Shown: positions 22,237 through 34,617, counted from the first letter of the stretch. The stretch: 64,000 nucleotides of DNA from Camellia lanceoleosa (GCA_025200525.1 CM045762.1:76691217-76755216); one strand, 5' to 3'. Notes: generated from the letters alone by a model not told the origin. Made by a program: numbers and translations.

Positions 22237-22818
22237 CTTTATTATTTTTCACTTTTATATTCGTAAAAAGTAATGTTCTAATTTACACTTCATTATTAAA
22301 AAAATTGTTAGAATATATGTTTGCTCCGTCTATGTTTGAATCTTGCGTTCTTCCCTAGAGTTGGGGCATCTAAAACATAACAGGCATTCGATTCTTAAGG
22401 CTATAACTGTGGTAATGGCAGGTCAACTTGCACATCAAGACACGATCAAGCTCTACTAATAGCATATCAGGTTCTAATAGCATAACTATAAGACTTGATC
22501 ACCAAAAAAAATAGTGAAGATACGATATTATTGAATTTTTGATATGAAACTCAATTCGGATCAAGAGTGTCATAGGTTTTACTTCAAACTTTTTTATTTC
22601 TATACGAAAAAGCTAGTATTTTGATAATGAAAACTACTTCTATAATATAAAATTCATCATCTTCAAGTTTTCTTATTTTTTTTCTTTTATTTGTTTATTT
22701 ATCCACTAGTTAATAAAGTGCGCCTCTAACTTCCCCAATAAAAAAATTTCGGAACAGCACTGCCTAAAGTTGACAACTTCCATCTTCCAATGCATTCAAT
22801 CATAATGTACCTGTAAAT

Positions 22819-22993
22819 GGAAATAGTAATACTAAGTATCATAAAAAGTCTTTCATGAAAATGATTATGAAAGATTTATGATCTTTGGATTATACTTAGA
22901 ATAAAGCATCACAAACTAATCAAGGTAATCTAAGGGTCACAAATCTTTTATGATCATTTTCATGAAAAATTTTTCATAACCCCTAACATTTCC
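22819..22993. mobile_element. Foldback MITE upstream of the DUF26 gene, copy A only
   Basis: The ends GGAAATAGTAATACTAAG and CCCCTAACATTTCC are followed inward by matching inverted sequences (TTTCATGAAAATGAT against ATCATTTTCATGAAA). Together they form an imperfect hairpin of about 175 bp. A second partial copy follows at about 22996-23050. Copy B lacks it at the matching site. Confidence 0.6.
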
Positions 22994-23098
22994 CAAATGA
23001 AAACAGTGATGCTAAGTATTATGAAAAGTTTTTCATGACCTAACATTTCCACCTTTGAACTCTGCTACCGCCCCCCATTTGCCTTTGCATTTTCACTC

Positions 23099-23106
23099 TA
23101 TATAAG
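23099..23106 (+). promoter_or_regulatory. TATA box of DUF26 gene A
   Basis: TATATAAG lies 79 bp before the chosen ATG, followed by a CT-rich leader (CTCTCTCTCC) typical of plant 5' UTRs. An upstream ATG at 23114 begins a 17-codon frame. It lies close enough to the TATA box that it is probably upstream of the start of transcription. Confidence 0.75.
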
Positions 23107-23184
23107 TCCTACAATGTGCCAAGGATTTACCCATCCCTCTCTCTCCATCTCTCTCTCACGCACATAGAGACGTATCCCTCCAAC

Positions 23185-23913
23185 ATGTCTTCCTCAACAT
23201 TCACCTCCTCTCTCTACCTTCTTTCCTTCACTCTTCTTATCGAAATTGTCATTGGAGTCAACCCTCTCTTCCATTTTTGTTCAAGTCCTGAAAATTTCAC
23301 TGCTAATAGCCCTTATGAATCAAACTTGAACAAGCTTATGAGCTATCTCTACCTCAAAACCCCTCCAACAGGGTTCGGTGTTGGCTCAGTGGGACAATAC
23401 CATGACATAGCCAACGGCCTCTCTCTCTGTCGTGGTGATGTCAACTCCACAGACTGCGCTGCCTGCGTTGCTGAAGCCAGTAGCGAGATTCGCAAACGCT
23501 GCCCATACAACAAAGGATCGGTCATATGGTACGATAACTGTCTCGTAAAATACTCAAACACCGATTTCTTCGGCAAAATTGATAATGGAAACAGGTTCTA
23601 CATGTGGAACTTGAGAAATGTGAGCAACCCTTTGTCATTCAACCAAAAAACCAAAGATTTGTTGAGTCAGCTATCTCAACAAGCTTATGTTGCACCAAAA
23701 ATGTACGCTACCGGAGAGTCGGAGCTCGGATATTCAGAGAAACTCTATGGGTTGGTTCAATGCACTAGAGATCTTTCAAGTGTTGATTGTAAGAAGTGTC
23801 TTGATGGAATCATAAGTGAGCTTCCAAGTTGTTGTGATGGGAAAGAAGGTGGGAGAGTAGTTGGAGGTAGTTGTAGCTTCAGATATGAGATTTATCCATT
23901 TGTGAATGCTTAG
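23185..23913 (+). CDS. Cysteine-rich repeat secretory protein, two DUF26 domains (copy A)
   Basis: The 242-residue product starts with a hydrophobic signal peptide (about residues 1-25) and has no kinase or C-terminal membrane segment. It is therefore a secreted CRRSP rather than a CRK receptor kinase. DUF26 domain 1 spans about 30-130 with Cys82-x8-Cys91-x2-Cys94 plus Cys32, Cys106 and Cys119. Domain 2 spans about 150-235 with Cys193-x8-Cys202-x2-Cys205 plus Cys216, Cys217 and Cys230. N-glycosylation sequons lie at Asn37, Asn87 and Asn145. DUF26 proteins include the mannose-binding antifungal ginkbilobin and plasmodesma proteins; the exact ligand here is unknown. I chose this ATG because the longer frame to 23116 begins with GTG and would precede the signal peptide. 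The gene is intronless, as is common for short CRRSPs. Confidence 0.93.
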   Translation: MSSSTFTSSLYLLSFTLLIEIVIGVNPLFHFCSSPENFTANSPYESNLNKLMSYLYLKTPPTGFGVGSVGQYHDIANGLSLCRGDVNSTDCAACVAEASSEIRKRCPYNKGSVIWYDNCLVKYSNTDFFGKIDNGNRFYMWNLRNVSNPLSFNQKTKDLLSQLSQQAYVAPKMYATGESELGYSEKLYGLVQCTRDLSSVDCKKCLDGIISELPSCCDGKEGGRVVGGSCSFRYEIYPFVNA

Positions 23914-24038
23914 AGCATATCATAGTTTGTGATATTACAAATGAATAAGTGTTATAGGAACCCTCGAGGAAGAATGGATATATATTATGCCAACTTATTG
24001 GAATTTGCTGCCTGTTTTGGCTTTCTTATGTATTGTTG

Positions 24039-24045
24039 AATAAAA
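24039..24045 (+). terminator. Poly(A) signal of DUF26 gene A
   Basis: AATAAAA lies about 125 bp after the stop codon and is conserved in copy B. The TGTATTGTTG just upstream is the type of U/G-rich element found in plant 3' ends. Confidence 0.6.
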
Positions 24046-24057
24046 TGCATCTCTATG

Positions 24058-24572
24058 ATGATTTGTGTATGAATGAATGATGTTGTAAAAACTACACATT
24101 GATGTGGTTGAGGTATGATCAATTGCTATATTTTGTATAAATGAGCTGATCAAAAAAAAAAATATTTTGTATAAATGATATTTCATTGCTATAAATCAAG
24201 AAGAGCAACACTACAAATTCAAAAATATTTAGAATTTATCCAGATTTAATTTATTTGAATGAGATTCATTTTAAGTGTGGCTCACAGCACAACAACTCTT
24301 CATCTACACTATATGCTCATTTTTTGGACAATTTTCATGGTTGATAAATCTGAACAGTAGCATTAGTCAATAAAGAATGATATAAATGATATTTTCTATA
24401 TATATAAATAGATTTTTTCTATACATTTTTTTTACAAAAATGATATGTCTGTTTGCCATCATTTCATTCAAATGGTTTATATTATTAAAACACAACAACC
24501 ACATGATTCTAGATGTATTTTTTTGAATGAATGATTTGTGCATGAATGAATGATGTTGTAAAACCTATACAT
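24058..24572 (+). repeat. Partial local tandem duplication of the 3' flank, copy A only
   Basis: GAATGAATGATGTTGTAAAA occurs at about 24070 and again near 24546. The stretch 24296-24515 (CAACTCTTCATCTACAC onward) has a second version at 30901-31117, on the other side of the LINE. Copy B has the region once. This is best explained by a tandem duplication of about 470 bp whose second unit was later split by the LINE. Confidence 0.65.
24128..24178 (+). mobile_element. Minimal LINE-tail insertion (17 nt) with 17-bp target duplication
   Basis: ATATTTTGTATAAATGA occurs at 24128-24144 and again at 24162-24178. Between them lies only GCTGATCAAAAAAAAAA. The copy B equivalent has one target copy and no insert. 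GCTGAT plus poly(A) matches the 3' tail of the LINE-derived insertion at 51578-51747. This looks like an extremely 5'-truncated non-LTR insertion. Confidence 0.75.
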
Positions 24573-25162
24573 TTTTTTTTTGAACGGCGAAAAAGAAGAT
24601 CTTTATTGATGAAGCATACAAGTATGACAAAATACATCAATAAAGAGGAGCTCGAAGCTGACACAAGCTTCGAGCTCCAGTTGGCAAGATGCCAACAAGA
24701 GGCAGAGAAGAGAAAGACCAAAACAGGACTGAAAATGGGCTGGGCCAACACCTGCAGCCATGAGACAGATACAACATCTGCAGCCAAGAAAAACAGATAA
24801 CAACTCAAGCAGATCACACAGCAATTACACTGGTCAAGAAAAACAGATTGCACAGACCAAAAATGTAGCAGCAATGGACAGCAGATTGCACAGACCAAAC
24901 ACAAACCATACACAGATTACTCAAGAAGATTGCAGCTTACACATTTTACACAAAAGAAGAACTAAAACAAATAGACACACAGTAGCTTACATAGCAGATT
25001 ACACAGCAGCTTACACTCGGACAGCAGTAACCAAACACAGAAACACAGATAGCAGATTACAGATAGCATAGTTGCACTGAATTGCAGCTAGCAGAATACT
25101 CCCGGATAGCAGCAGATCAAACACAGATTTACCCAGAAAGCCTGAGTATAACAGATAGCAGC

Positions 25163-28100
25163 TCAAGAGCGAATGCAGTGCCTAACACCGGAAGCGTTGA
25201 AGAGAAAATCATTGATGGAGAAAGGAAAGTGTTTGGAAGAGGACTTTAGCCAAATCGCTAACCTGATGATGATGAGTTCCTGCAGCAACTGGGGGTTAAG
25301 TTGGGAGGCTTGAAAGAGACACTCATTTCTGATCTTCCAAATGGACCAGATGGTGACCAAAGGGATGGCACGCCAGATTTTTCTCTCCATTTTCTTGCAG
25401 TTGAACCTTGCCCACCACTGCAACAAATTTTCTACAGAGGCAGGAACCACCCAGAGAATACCCCACCAATGTAATAACCCAGTCCAAACTTTCCACACCA
25501 AAGGGCAGTGAATAAGAACATGCTGGACAGTTTCCTGCTACGAGTTACAAAGGAGACAAGAGGTGGAAGCCGACCTATCCAAAACTCCAATCCGTTGCAA
25601 GAAGACAAAAGTTTTTACCTTGTGTTTCCAAGCGAGCCAACCGAAGAATTGTACTTTAGGAGGCAGATAGTTGAGCCAAACCAAATCACTAGAGTGAACA
25701 ATGTTTCCCAAGGCAAGATTAGACTGATTGTAGAGAGTGGAGACGAAAGACTTGCTAGGGGGAAGGGCTGCCCACACAGCTCTGTCAACAACTTCAGGAT
25801 TCAATGTAGGGGGAGCGACTATGGTGGTAATAAGCCTGTGGAGTTCATCCTTTTCCCACTCGAAGAGGGCTCTCCTGAAGGTAAATAGCCAAATGGAAGA
25901 TGAGTGTGACACAAAGTCCTTGAGGAGACCCTCACATTGGGCTTCTTGTGGACGATTGAAAAAAGTCTGGGAAATGCATCTTTGAGGCAAACATCCCCGC
26001 ACCATTGGTCAAACCAAAACGTAATACGGCAGCCATTCCCCCCACCTTTAGACGAAGATTACTAATGTAGAACAATAGGAGGGGCTCATGTTTATCTGCT
26101 GCTGCCACAATGCCACCCCAGATATTAGAATAATGAATGCTGGAACAAAGATTAGGAAGCCAAAACCCTCCTAGGAACTTATATTTACTACATAAGACCC
26201 TCTTCCAAAGTGAATCGTGATCCGAGGCAAATCTCCACCACCATTTGAGTAATAAACATACATTCATATCCCTTATTCTTTTGATGCCCAATCCCCCTTG
26301 TTTTATGCTCTTTGTTACCTCCGACCACTTAACAAGATGAATTCTCCTTTTTAGATCTGGGCCTCCCCAAAGAAATGAAGCTTGAATTTTATCTAACTCC
26401 TTGGCTACGCCTACCGGTAGCTTAAACAGAGATAAGTAGAAAACAGGCAAGCTTGACAACACTGATTTCACCAGAGTCATCCTCTCGGCATGGGAGAGAA
26501 ACCTCCTTTTCCACCCGGCAAGCCTCAATTTAAATTTCTCTACAATTGGTTTCCACATCCTCTTTCTTTTGGGATTAGCTCCCAGCGGCAATCCAAGATA
26601 CTTGAGTGGTAACCTTTGAGTCTTGCAATTCAACAAAGATGCAAACTCCTCTAGAGTAACACCAGGAATACCAACCCCGCAAATCACACTCTTGTGATAG
26701 TTGATTTTGAGACCCGACACAATTTCAAAGCACCTTAAGATCCTTTTCAAAGTGAGAACTTCCGAAAATTCCGCTTCACAGAATAGGAGGGAATCATCTG
26801 CAAATTGAAGATGAGACAGCTGAACTTGATTGTTTCCAATGACAACCCCTTTGAGCAAATTCATCTCTCGAGCTCGGAGAAGGAGGATGTTAAGAGCTTC
26901 AACAACCAAATTAAAAAGGAAGGGGGATAAAGGATCACCTTGTCTGAGACCTTTTTGAGGATTGAATTCCTTAGTTGGAGAACCGTTTACAAGGATGGAA
27001 ATTCTAGAAGTAGAAACACATTCCTTGATCCATGAATTCCATTTGGATCCAAACCCAAAGTTTGATAGCATTGAGAAAAGAAAAACCCAATTGACAGAGT
27101 CAAAGGCCTTTTCGAAATCCAGCTTAAACAGCAGTCCAGATTTCTTGGATTTGAGCCAACTATCTACAACTTCATTAGCAACCAAAACTCCATCCAATAT
27201 GTTCCTGCCTCCCAGAAAAGCTGATTGTGAGTCGCCAATGATCCCAGGCATAACTTTTTTGAGCCTGGATACAAGAACTTTAGAGAGAATTTTGTACACG
27301 GAGCCAACAAGGCTAATAGGCCTAAACTCATTTAAGGTGACAGCTTTCTCTTTCTTTGGAACCAGTGTGATGAAAGTACTGTTGAAGCAATTTGGTAACC
27401 TGCCTCTGGAGTGGAAATCCTTCATAAAATTAAGCACCTCCCCCTTAAGCATCTTCCAAAATTTTGAAAAACAAAAGTTAAAGCCATCCGGCCCAGGAGC
27501 TTTGTTTCCATTACAATCAGCTATAGCTGCCCAGACTTCCTCTTCCGAGAACTCTGCCTCAAGCAAAGGGAAGTGGTCACTGAGCCGTACACTCTTGAAA
27601 TCACCAACTAGAACTGGCTGATGCTTCCAAGCCTCGGAGAAATGTTTAGAGAAATAGGAGCACACTTCAATTTTAACTAGGTCTGGAGCCTCGATGACTA
27701 TGTCACCCACTGTGATGGAATTCAGAGAGTTTCGGTTTTGCCTACAAGTAGCCATAACGTGAAAAAATCTTGTATTTTTATCTCCTTTCATATTCCAGTC
27801 CTGCCTAGATTTTTGTAGCCATTCTCATTCTAGCTTCTTGCTTAATATCCACATCTCACTCTTTTTCTCTCTTTGCTGCTTCAGATCATCTTCAACTAAA
27901 GGCATAATCTCAGCTTTCAAGTCCAATTGATGAAGATCATTTTCAAGAAGATGCAGCTTAGATGAGACATCACCATACACATCTTTACTCCATATTCTTA
28001 GAGCCAACTTGAGGGCATACAACTTACGTTGAAGAATAAAGCCAGCAGGACCTGAAAATTGTGAGTGACTCCAAGAATGTTCCACAAAGGATGCAAAGCT

Positions 28101-28850
28101 CAAATGCAACATCCACGCATTTAAGAACTTAAATGGTTTGGGCCCCCAATCTCTAGTATCTTCCATAAGTACAATAGGGCTATGATCAGAGGAGACCCTA
28201 GCAAGACCCCACTGGCTGAATTTAAACTTTTCAATCCATTCAGGGCTAAGCAGAAACCTATCAATTCGGCTCCATTTGTGGCCATCAGCTGCATTACACC
28301 AAGTGTACTTTCTGCCTAGCAGAGGAAGATCTACTACCTCACATTTATCAATAAAATTGTTGAAATCTCTCATACCCCTATCCCTGAGTGAGACACCTAC
28401 TATTTCCCCTAAATTTCTAATCTCATTGAAGTCACCACCGATACACCATGGCATGAGGAAATAAGCTTTTAGTCTTAGCAGAGAGTCCCAAAATTTCCTT
28501 CTTCTAATGATGTCAGTAGGGGCATGGATATTGACAATAACACAATTAAAGGAGTTAAGAAGCTTACCAGATAGGAGAATGAAGTTCCTGCTGCAACAGC
28601 ATTCAGAGAGTTCAAATATGTCCGGATCCCAAATGCAAATCAGTCCACCAGCAAAACCTTCAGCATCCACATGCATAAACTCGAGCCTATCTCTTGGCCA
28701 AACACTTTTCACCAGCTGATTGGTTAGACTTGGTTTTTTTGTTTCTTGGATCAAAGCCATGTCAATCTTCTTGTCAAATAATAGCTTTTTGATTTTGCTC
28801 CTCTTATCACGCCTACCTAGCCCTCTGATATTCCAGCTTAATGTCTTCAT
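25163..28850 (-). pseudogene. LINE ORF2: endonuclease and reverse transcriptase
   Basis: The N-terminal apurinic-type endonuclease (27825-28850) opens MKTLSWNIRGLGRRDKR and has the motifs IQETK, GGDFNEIRN and SDHSPIVL. The RT (25932-27791) has NKAPGPDGFNF, FRPISLVGSVYKILSKVL, DFEKAFDSVNW, GLRQGDPLSPFLFN and the catalytic FADD. The zf-RVT domain (from about 25730 down) includes KVQFFGWLAWKHKV and LLCNS, then HVLIHCPLVW. Breaks are few: an in-frame TGA at 27825-27827, a frameshift near 25990 and an in-frame TAG at 25538-25540. The enzyme would nick target DNA and copy the LINE RNA in place. Confidence 0.9.
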
Positions 28851-28892
28851 ATAAGAAATAAATTGACTCTGATAACACCCATTGATTGTGGA

Positions 28893-30896
28893 TTATTCCA
28901 CTTTACCCTTTCCTCCTTCTAGTTGCACCTTGTCCTTTTCCTCCATTTGAACTAGTTCTCTAATCACCTTGGATTCATGGCCCTTGAAATCTATACCCAG
29001 TTTTTGCCCCATTTGCAGTGTGGATTGTGCCTCTTGAACAAGACCACGGTGAGGAGAATGAGAGTGTTGTAAATTCGGGCTAAGAGTTGAAATAGGAGCA
29101 GATGCTGCTGTGAAACCAGATTTAAAGCTTTTGGCAAGTCCCTTATTTGTGGTTGCCCCCGAATGCACTAGCCTTCTAGCAAAGCCAGAAAATTTTCCAG
29201 CTAACAAACAGTGCTTGAGCCCTTCTCTTTTACTCCATTTTCTCTTACCTTTTTTCAGACGTTGAGTGTTGGAGCTGGAAATATTTGGGCTGGAATTAGC
29301 ACCAATCTTTGTCTGTGAGCCGTCCCAAGAGGCTGCACAAATAGGCCCAACAGATGGAAACTTAAGACCAGAACTAGAGGGTCCAAAAGGCTGAGGTCCA
29401 ATAGCATTTTGGCCCAATGCAATCTCCAGCTTGATACCCGGCCCATCAATGATAGATTGACTAAGGCTTTTCATAAAACCTTGGGAGAAGCTAGGCCAAT
29501 GTGTAGTCCCCGGGCTATGACTCCAGAGGCTGTTGCCCACATAAGTAGGCTACCAACGCCGCTCGAAGGCATGATTACACCCCTGCTGCGTGTTACACTT
29601 GCCCGATCTTTGACTTACCATAGGTAATGATGGTTTCTCCACACCTACGCCAGTTTCATTTGAAACACCCGCTCCATCCATGGTCTCCTCCACAACGGAC
29701 ACATGGCTTAGACTATCTCCGTTCACAATGCCTTGTCAACTTCCACGTTAGATGATAGTGCCACATCGCGGCGGGTCTTGTCAAGTCGTCCCGTCTGAGC
29801 GGGAGGGAAGCCCCATTGATGATAGAGCAAGCTTCTTTGGTTGTGCCATTAGAGTGCAAATCACTAACCCGCTTGCTACCATCCTCATCAAATCGGCTCC
29901 TCCAAGACGGATAGGATAGATCCTACCTTTAAAATCCAAATTTATACGGTATTGATAGGGGTCATGACGCTTGTAACTATCTTGAAAGCGGCATAACGCC
30001 ATAGCGGAAGGATTTGGGGGTGCAAACATCCCCATTGAGAAGAACTACCTCTCCCCAAAGTTGCCCAATCCTGCAAAAAGTATTTGAGTTCCACAGGTTG
30101 AGGGGCACACCATAGCAAGTGATCCAAACACACCTTTCCTGTTGCATGTACATTCCGGTTCGCCACTCTGTGATATACTCACACCAGTCCGTGAACCAGT
30201 CTTTAATCAACATACTTTTACTCTTCATTTCTTCCTTGGAGTTGAAGGAAATAATAACATCACGCCCTCCTCCTTCCCGAACTAAGATATCCTTCGCCTC
30301 TTTATGCATGAGTTCCTTCCTTACCTGCATAGCAGAGTATGGTGTTTTGAGTCTCATAATCACGCTTTCATAGAGCCATCCATTCCCGGTTTCTTCAGCT
30401 TTAAGAGTTGTCACTGAGTGGTAGCTGGGTTCGGCTCCCTTAGTGACCTCTGGAAATGATCTGCCATCAATGCGTTGTTGCCAAATCTGATGTGGTGCTA
30501 CGAGCGCCTTCAATGGTTCAAAAGATTTTGGTGGTTCTAGATTCTTTCGAAGGCTTACCACTCTGCCTTTATTATATTCCGCAACTTTCACTGATAAAGA
30601 CTTGTCATCAACCCACAAACCATGGGCCTTACCTTAAAATTCTGCCATTGCCAGTCTGCATAAAGAACAAGGATGGAACAATCGTATCGCACGAACCCAA
30701 ATTTGGTATTAGTTACTTTCCTTCTCTTTTGTGGAATGTAAACGTCCTTCACCACGCCGAACTTATTGAACAGTTCATGAAGTTTTCTGGGTGCCATTGA
30801 TTCAGGCAAGTTATCCACGAATAGTGTATACAGAGACGTTCTGTGATTGGTAAACCGTGGGTTGGAATGAACCTGTCTCGCTCTTTGTTTTACCAC
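28893..30896 (-). pseudogene. LINE ORF1 with RRM domain
   Basis: The start (30588-30896) reads TLFVDNLPESM and later FGFVRYD, the RNP2 and RNP1 parts of an RNA-recognition motif near the N-terminus. 29977-30618 continues with ERCVWITCYGVPLNLWNSNT, a conserved plant LINE ORF1 segment. 28893-29540 is a low-complexity basic tail. The three pieces are in different frames. ORF1 proteins bind the element RNA; plant L1 elements with this RRM plus tail layout are well known. Confidence 0.8.
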
Positions 30897-33800
30897 TGGT
30901 ACAGCAACTCTTCATCTACACCACAATTTTCATGGTTGATAAATCTAAACAATAGCATTAGTCAATCAAATGATATAAATGATATTTTTCTTATATATAT
31001 ATATAAATGGATTTTTTTCTATATATTTTTTACGAGGATGATGTGACTGTTTGCCATTGTTTTATTCAAAATCAAAACCACAATGGTTTATAGTATTAAA
31101 ACACAATTGTCACGTTATTCTAAAAATAATCAGACGGTTAAGTTTTGAGTTTTTTAAAAAATAGTTTTTTGTGTTTTTATTCTAATTTTTGTATTTTTAA
31201 TGATTTTTAAAAATATTTTAATTAATTTTTTTTTTAATTTTTACATCCACTTAGTCTTGAAATATTTAAAAAGTAAAAAAATTGTACAATTTTGTTTTTT
31301 AAAAAATTCATGCAGTATAACAAAATACGAAAATGTGTTGAATTTTTATTTTTTTTAATATATATATATATTGTATTTGATGAATCTTTCTAAGTTGTTT
31401 CCAAAAATATTATATTTTTTTAAGTATATTTAGATTAAGTGTATCTAAAAAAAAAAATTGCACAAAATATTAAAAAAATTCACTAGAAAAAAACCATTGA
31501 AAAAAAAGAATTATTTTCCTGAAAAGTCGATTTATTTTTTTGGAAACAAACATGGTGATTATATTTTTGACTAAAAATGAAAAACCTTCCTAGATGGATT
31601 TTAATTACCAAAAAAAGAGGGGAAAATACATTTCAGTGTAGATTTAGAAGAAAAAAAAAATTACACTTAAGTAGTAAACTTTATAAATATTAATAATTAA
31701 AATTTTAAACTTTTTCATGCATTCGTAAATATATATGTTTTTTTACAATTCACTGAATTTTAATTTCTCCACACACACACAAAAAAAAAAGGAAAAGAAA
31801 ACTACGGCTATATTATTTTATAGAAAAAATCAGTATATTAAATTTTTGAAAAAAATAGATTTTTTCTTCTGGTATTCTAAATACATTCAAAAAAAAATTT
31901 TCTTTTACAAAAAAAATAAAAATAAAATGTAAACCATAAAAAAGACAATGTGAGAGATGGAATGTTTTCAATGACATGCCAGTGTTGGACAAGAAAGAAT
32001 ACAAAAAGGAGCTATATTTATTTCAAGTTTAAATTTATATTTTAAAGAATTTAGAGGTTCGTAGAACTCATCAATACTGTATTTTGATGATCAACGGTTT
32101 ATTTAGAGTTATCTGTATATAGCTTCTATAAGAAAAATTAAGTTCTTCTAATTAATAATCGTAACCTTTTTATTTTGTCATGTTTGTCTCTAAAAAATTG
32201 ATGATTTATTTTTAAAAATATACTTATAGTCCATATTTTCTAAAATAAATGGGAATTAAACCATTTTTTATGTTTTGGTTCTGATTAATTTCTTAAATTT
32301 TATGATTTAGTTTGATTATTAGACTTTTAGAATTGTAGATGCCAATTTATTTATCAATTCACCTCATACTTGAATTAAACCGATTCGCGAACAATCCTGA
32401 TAAAAATCATCTTCTTAAATAAAATTGGACATTAGGCTTTGAATTGCGTATGAAAAAAAAAAATATATATATATATATAAGTAAGGTGGATTTAAAAAAT
32501 TTGCTTGGCTTTGTTGAATCATTAAGCTTTTCATAAATAAAATTAAATTGACTCGCTCTCTTTTTACTCTTCTCATTAATGTAAATTACATTTTATTGTT
32601 TAAGGAACCTTATTCAATGTTATGACATGTTCTACTATATAAATTGCCCAATTAAGAACTGTTTTGAAAAAGCACCTCTCTCAGCTGCAACCTGTAGTAC
32701 TGATTTTTAAAAACATTATCCTAATTGACCATCAGCCCCAAATTAATCATATTTTGTTCTTTATAGGATGGTCAAAAATAAGATGGTCAAAAATTGGGGT
32801 AATTGTCCTGTTTTGACCCACAATGGAGATTATAATTGCATGAGTAAAAGCGTGTATAATATTATTATAATCTAGAAGTGAGAGAACAAGCCAAAACAGG
32901 TGATCATCACCACCACAGAGGATGCATTTGTGGCTAGTTGCCTAATTTGTTTGTAGTTAGTGTTGGTGCTAGTACCTAATCAACTTCCCAATGGAAAAAT
33001 TTCTCATATTAAAGAAAAATTATTACATACTTGTATCGTAGGAATGATCATGTGAAACTCTAATTCAATCGCTTAAATATTGCTTATTATGAATAGTCAT
33101 ATCTTAATATTACTTAAACATAAATATAAATATAATAGATTTTGTAAGAATGGTTTCGGAAAAATAATTTTTTCTTAAACTTTAATCTATTTTTTAAGTG
33201 GAACCCATGCGTCGAGGTTGGCGGGTATAGGTAGTAACGCGTTTTATACGGCGTTGTGATTCACGTACTATATTTAGTTATTCAAAACCATTATTAGGTG
33301 AATAGGAAATTAAAACCAAAGTAAGCTCAATGAAAATGGTGCTTTGGTGGGTTTCCCAAATTGAAGGAAGGAAAGCTTGTCTCACATTGCTTAGCTAGGC
33401 TAATATTGTATGGGTTTATAAAGCTTGAGTTTACAACTTAAAGAGAGTCCCAAGGGGTATCCAAGTTTTGTGGAAGGGCAAGGTTATGGACAAAGTGAGC
33501 TAGATCCATTAGACCCAAAACAAACATACATATCGTCGTCTATTAGGTGGGCTAGGCTTGGGCGTGGGTGTGAGTCTGGTTGGGTTTGTTCGGCTTAATG
33601 CTTATCTTTTTCAAGCAAAAAACATTTGAATTTTATTATTTTTTTTAAATTAAATTCTTATAGTTTAGTTCAAACGTAATTCCGAAATAACCCCATCATA
33701 TTGAAATGCTGATAGTTTGGTCCATCACACCTGTCCAAATTTTTCCTCAAACTGAACAGGTTCATTACCTGTTCAAATTTAACCTGAACAGGTACTTTAC

Positions 33801-34617
33801 CTGTTCAAATCTATCCGAACAGGTTTGTTACCTATTGAAGTCTATTCTGAAAAGCCACCAGTTCACCTATGAATAGACAAGTCTTCCATTTAATTTTTCA
33901 TCCAATTTTCATTCTTTTTATCTGCTTTTATTTCATATGAGAAAGAGTATAAACACAAAATGTGTTCATTCGACATTTAGTTTGTAGTACTGCTACTAAA
34001 TTGTCGTTGATCATTTTATCCTGGGAGATAGACTTTCATAATCTGAAAGTACCGTGGAGAGGACGAATTTGTGTTAAGGATACGGTATTGAACACTGGCC
34101 TTGATCAAATTTTGTTCAAGAAAATAATACTGTATGTGGTTGGTTATGTTTTTGTTTTTTTTTCTTCCTTTCCTTTTTTTTCCCCATATTCTGGTTTTGT
34201 TTTATAATAAAATAAGAATATATATATATGTAATGTTTTGATTTTTGTATCAAACAGACTCTTTCATTTCTTAATTTTCTTTCTTCAAATACTGTAAAGA
34301 TTGGCTAACAGATTTTACTGTCTAATTCAATTATAGAAGAAGAAAATATAAGTACCTTGTGAAAAAAAAAAGAAAGAAAAAAAAAGAACCTTCACTTAGC
34401 AATTTGATGAATCTTCTTTAAGGAATCAAATATTCTAGTTGATTTTGTTAAGTTTTTGGATTCTATTAATCTCGTCCAGTCCAAATTATGGACTAGTAGG
34501 AATCCGTCTCCTAACTTCAATGTTCGGACCTTGAATTTGTAGTGTATTTGTTATTGAAAAACAAATGGAAAGAATATATATATTTGTTAAAAAATAAAAT
34601 TGTGTTATGTTACATTC
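30897..34617. other. AT-rich spacer of duplication copy A
   Basis: There are no genes. It matches 53120-56818. Contents are poly-A/T, (TA)n runs (for example near 32463-32480), a poly-pyrimidine stretch at 34150-34190, and the palindromic AACAGGT cluster at 33752-33838. A degenerate TATA-like CTATGAATAG at about 33867 corresponds to an intact TATAAATAG in copy B (56043). Confidence 0.7.
33752..33838. repeat. Cluster of AACAGGT/ACCTGTT inverted motifs
   Basis: GAACAGGT and ACCTGTTC alternate several times within 90 bp (CTGAACAGGTTCATTACCTG and similar), so several hairpins are possible. The same cluster is retained in copy B at about 55929-56010. It lies about 40 bp before the TATA-like site. 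Confidence 0.65.

Larger units (their letters stand above)
24573..30896 (-). mobile_element. L1-type LINE, near full length, inactive
   Basis: On minus the order is ORF1 (RRM protein), then ORF2 (endonuclease, reverse transcriptase, C-terminal zinc domain), a 3' UTR of about 590 bp, and a poly(A) tail seen as ten T at 24573-24582. The sequence before the tail is CTTCTTTTTCGCCGTTC. The 5' end is near 30896, where sequence matching copy B resumes. In-frame stops and frameshifts make it non-autonomous. Confidence 0.88.

Noticed and set aside
23116..23184. N-terminal extension of DUF26 gene A (and 50536-50604 in B)
   Set aside because: The extension starts at GTG, not ATG, and is CT-rich leader sequence preceding a good signal peptide that begins at the next ATG.
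24546..25071. Plus-strand frames rich in Gln/Thr
   Set aside because: They lie within the 3' UTR of the minus-strand LINE and show no domain.
26962..27621. 219-codon plus-strand frame
   Set aside because: It is the antisense shadow of the LINE reverse transcriptase, whose motifs lie on the minus strand.
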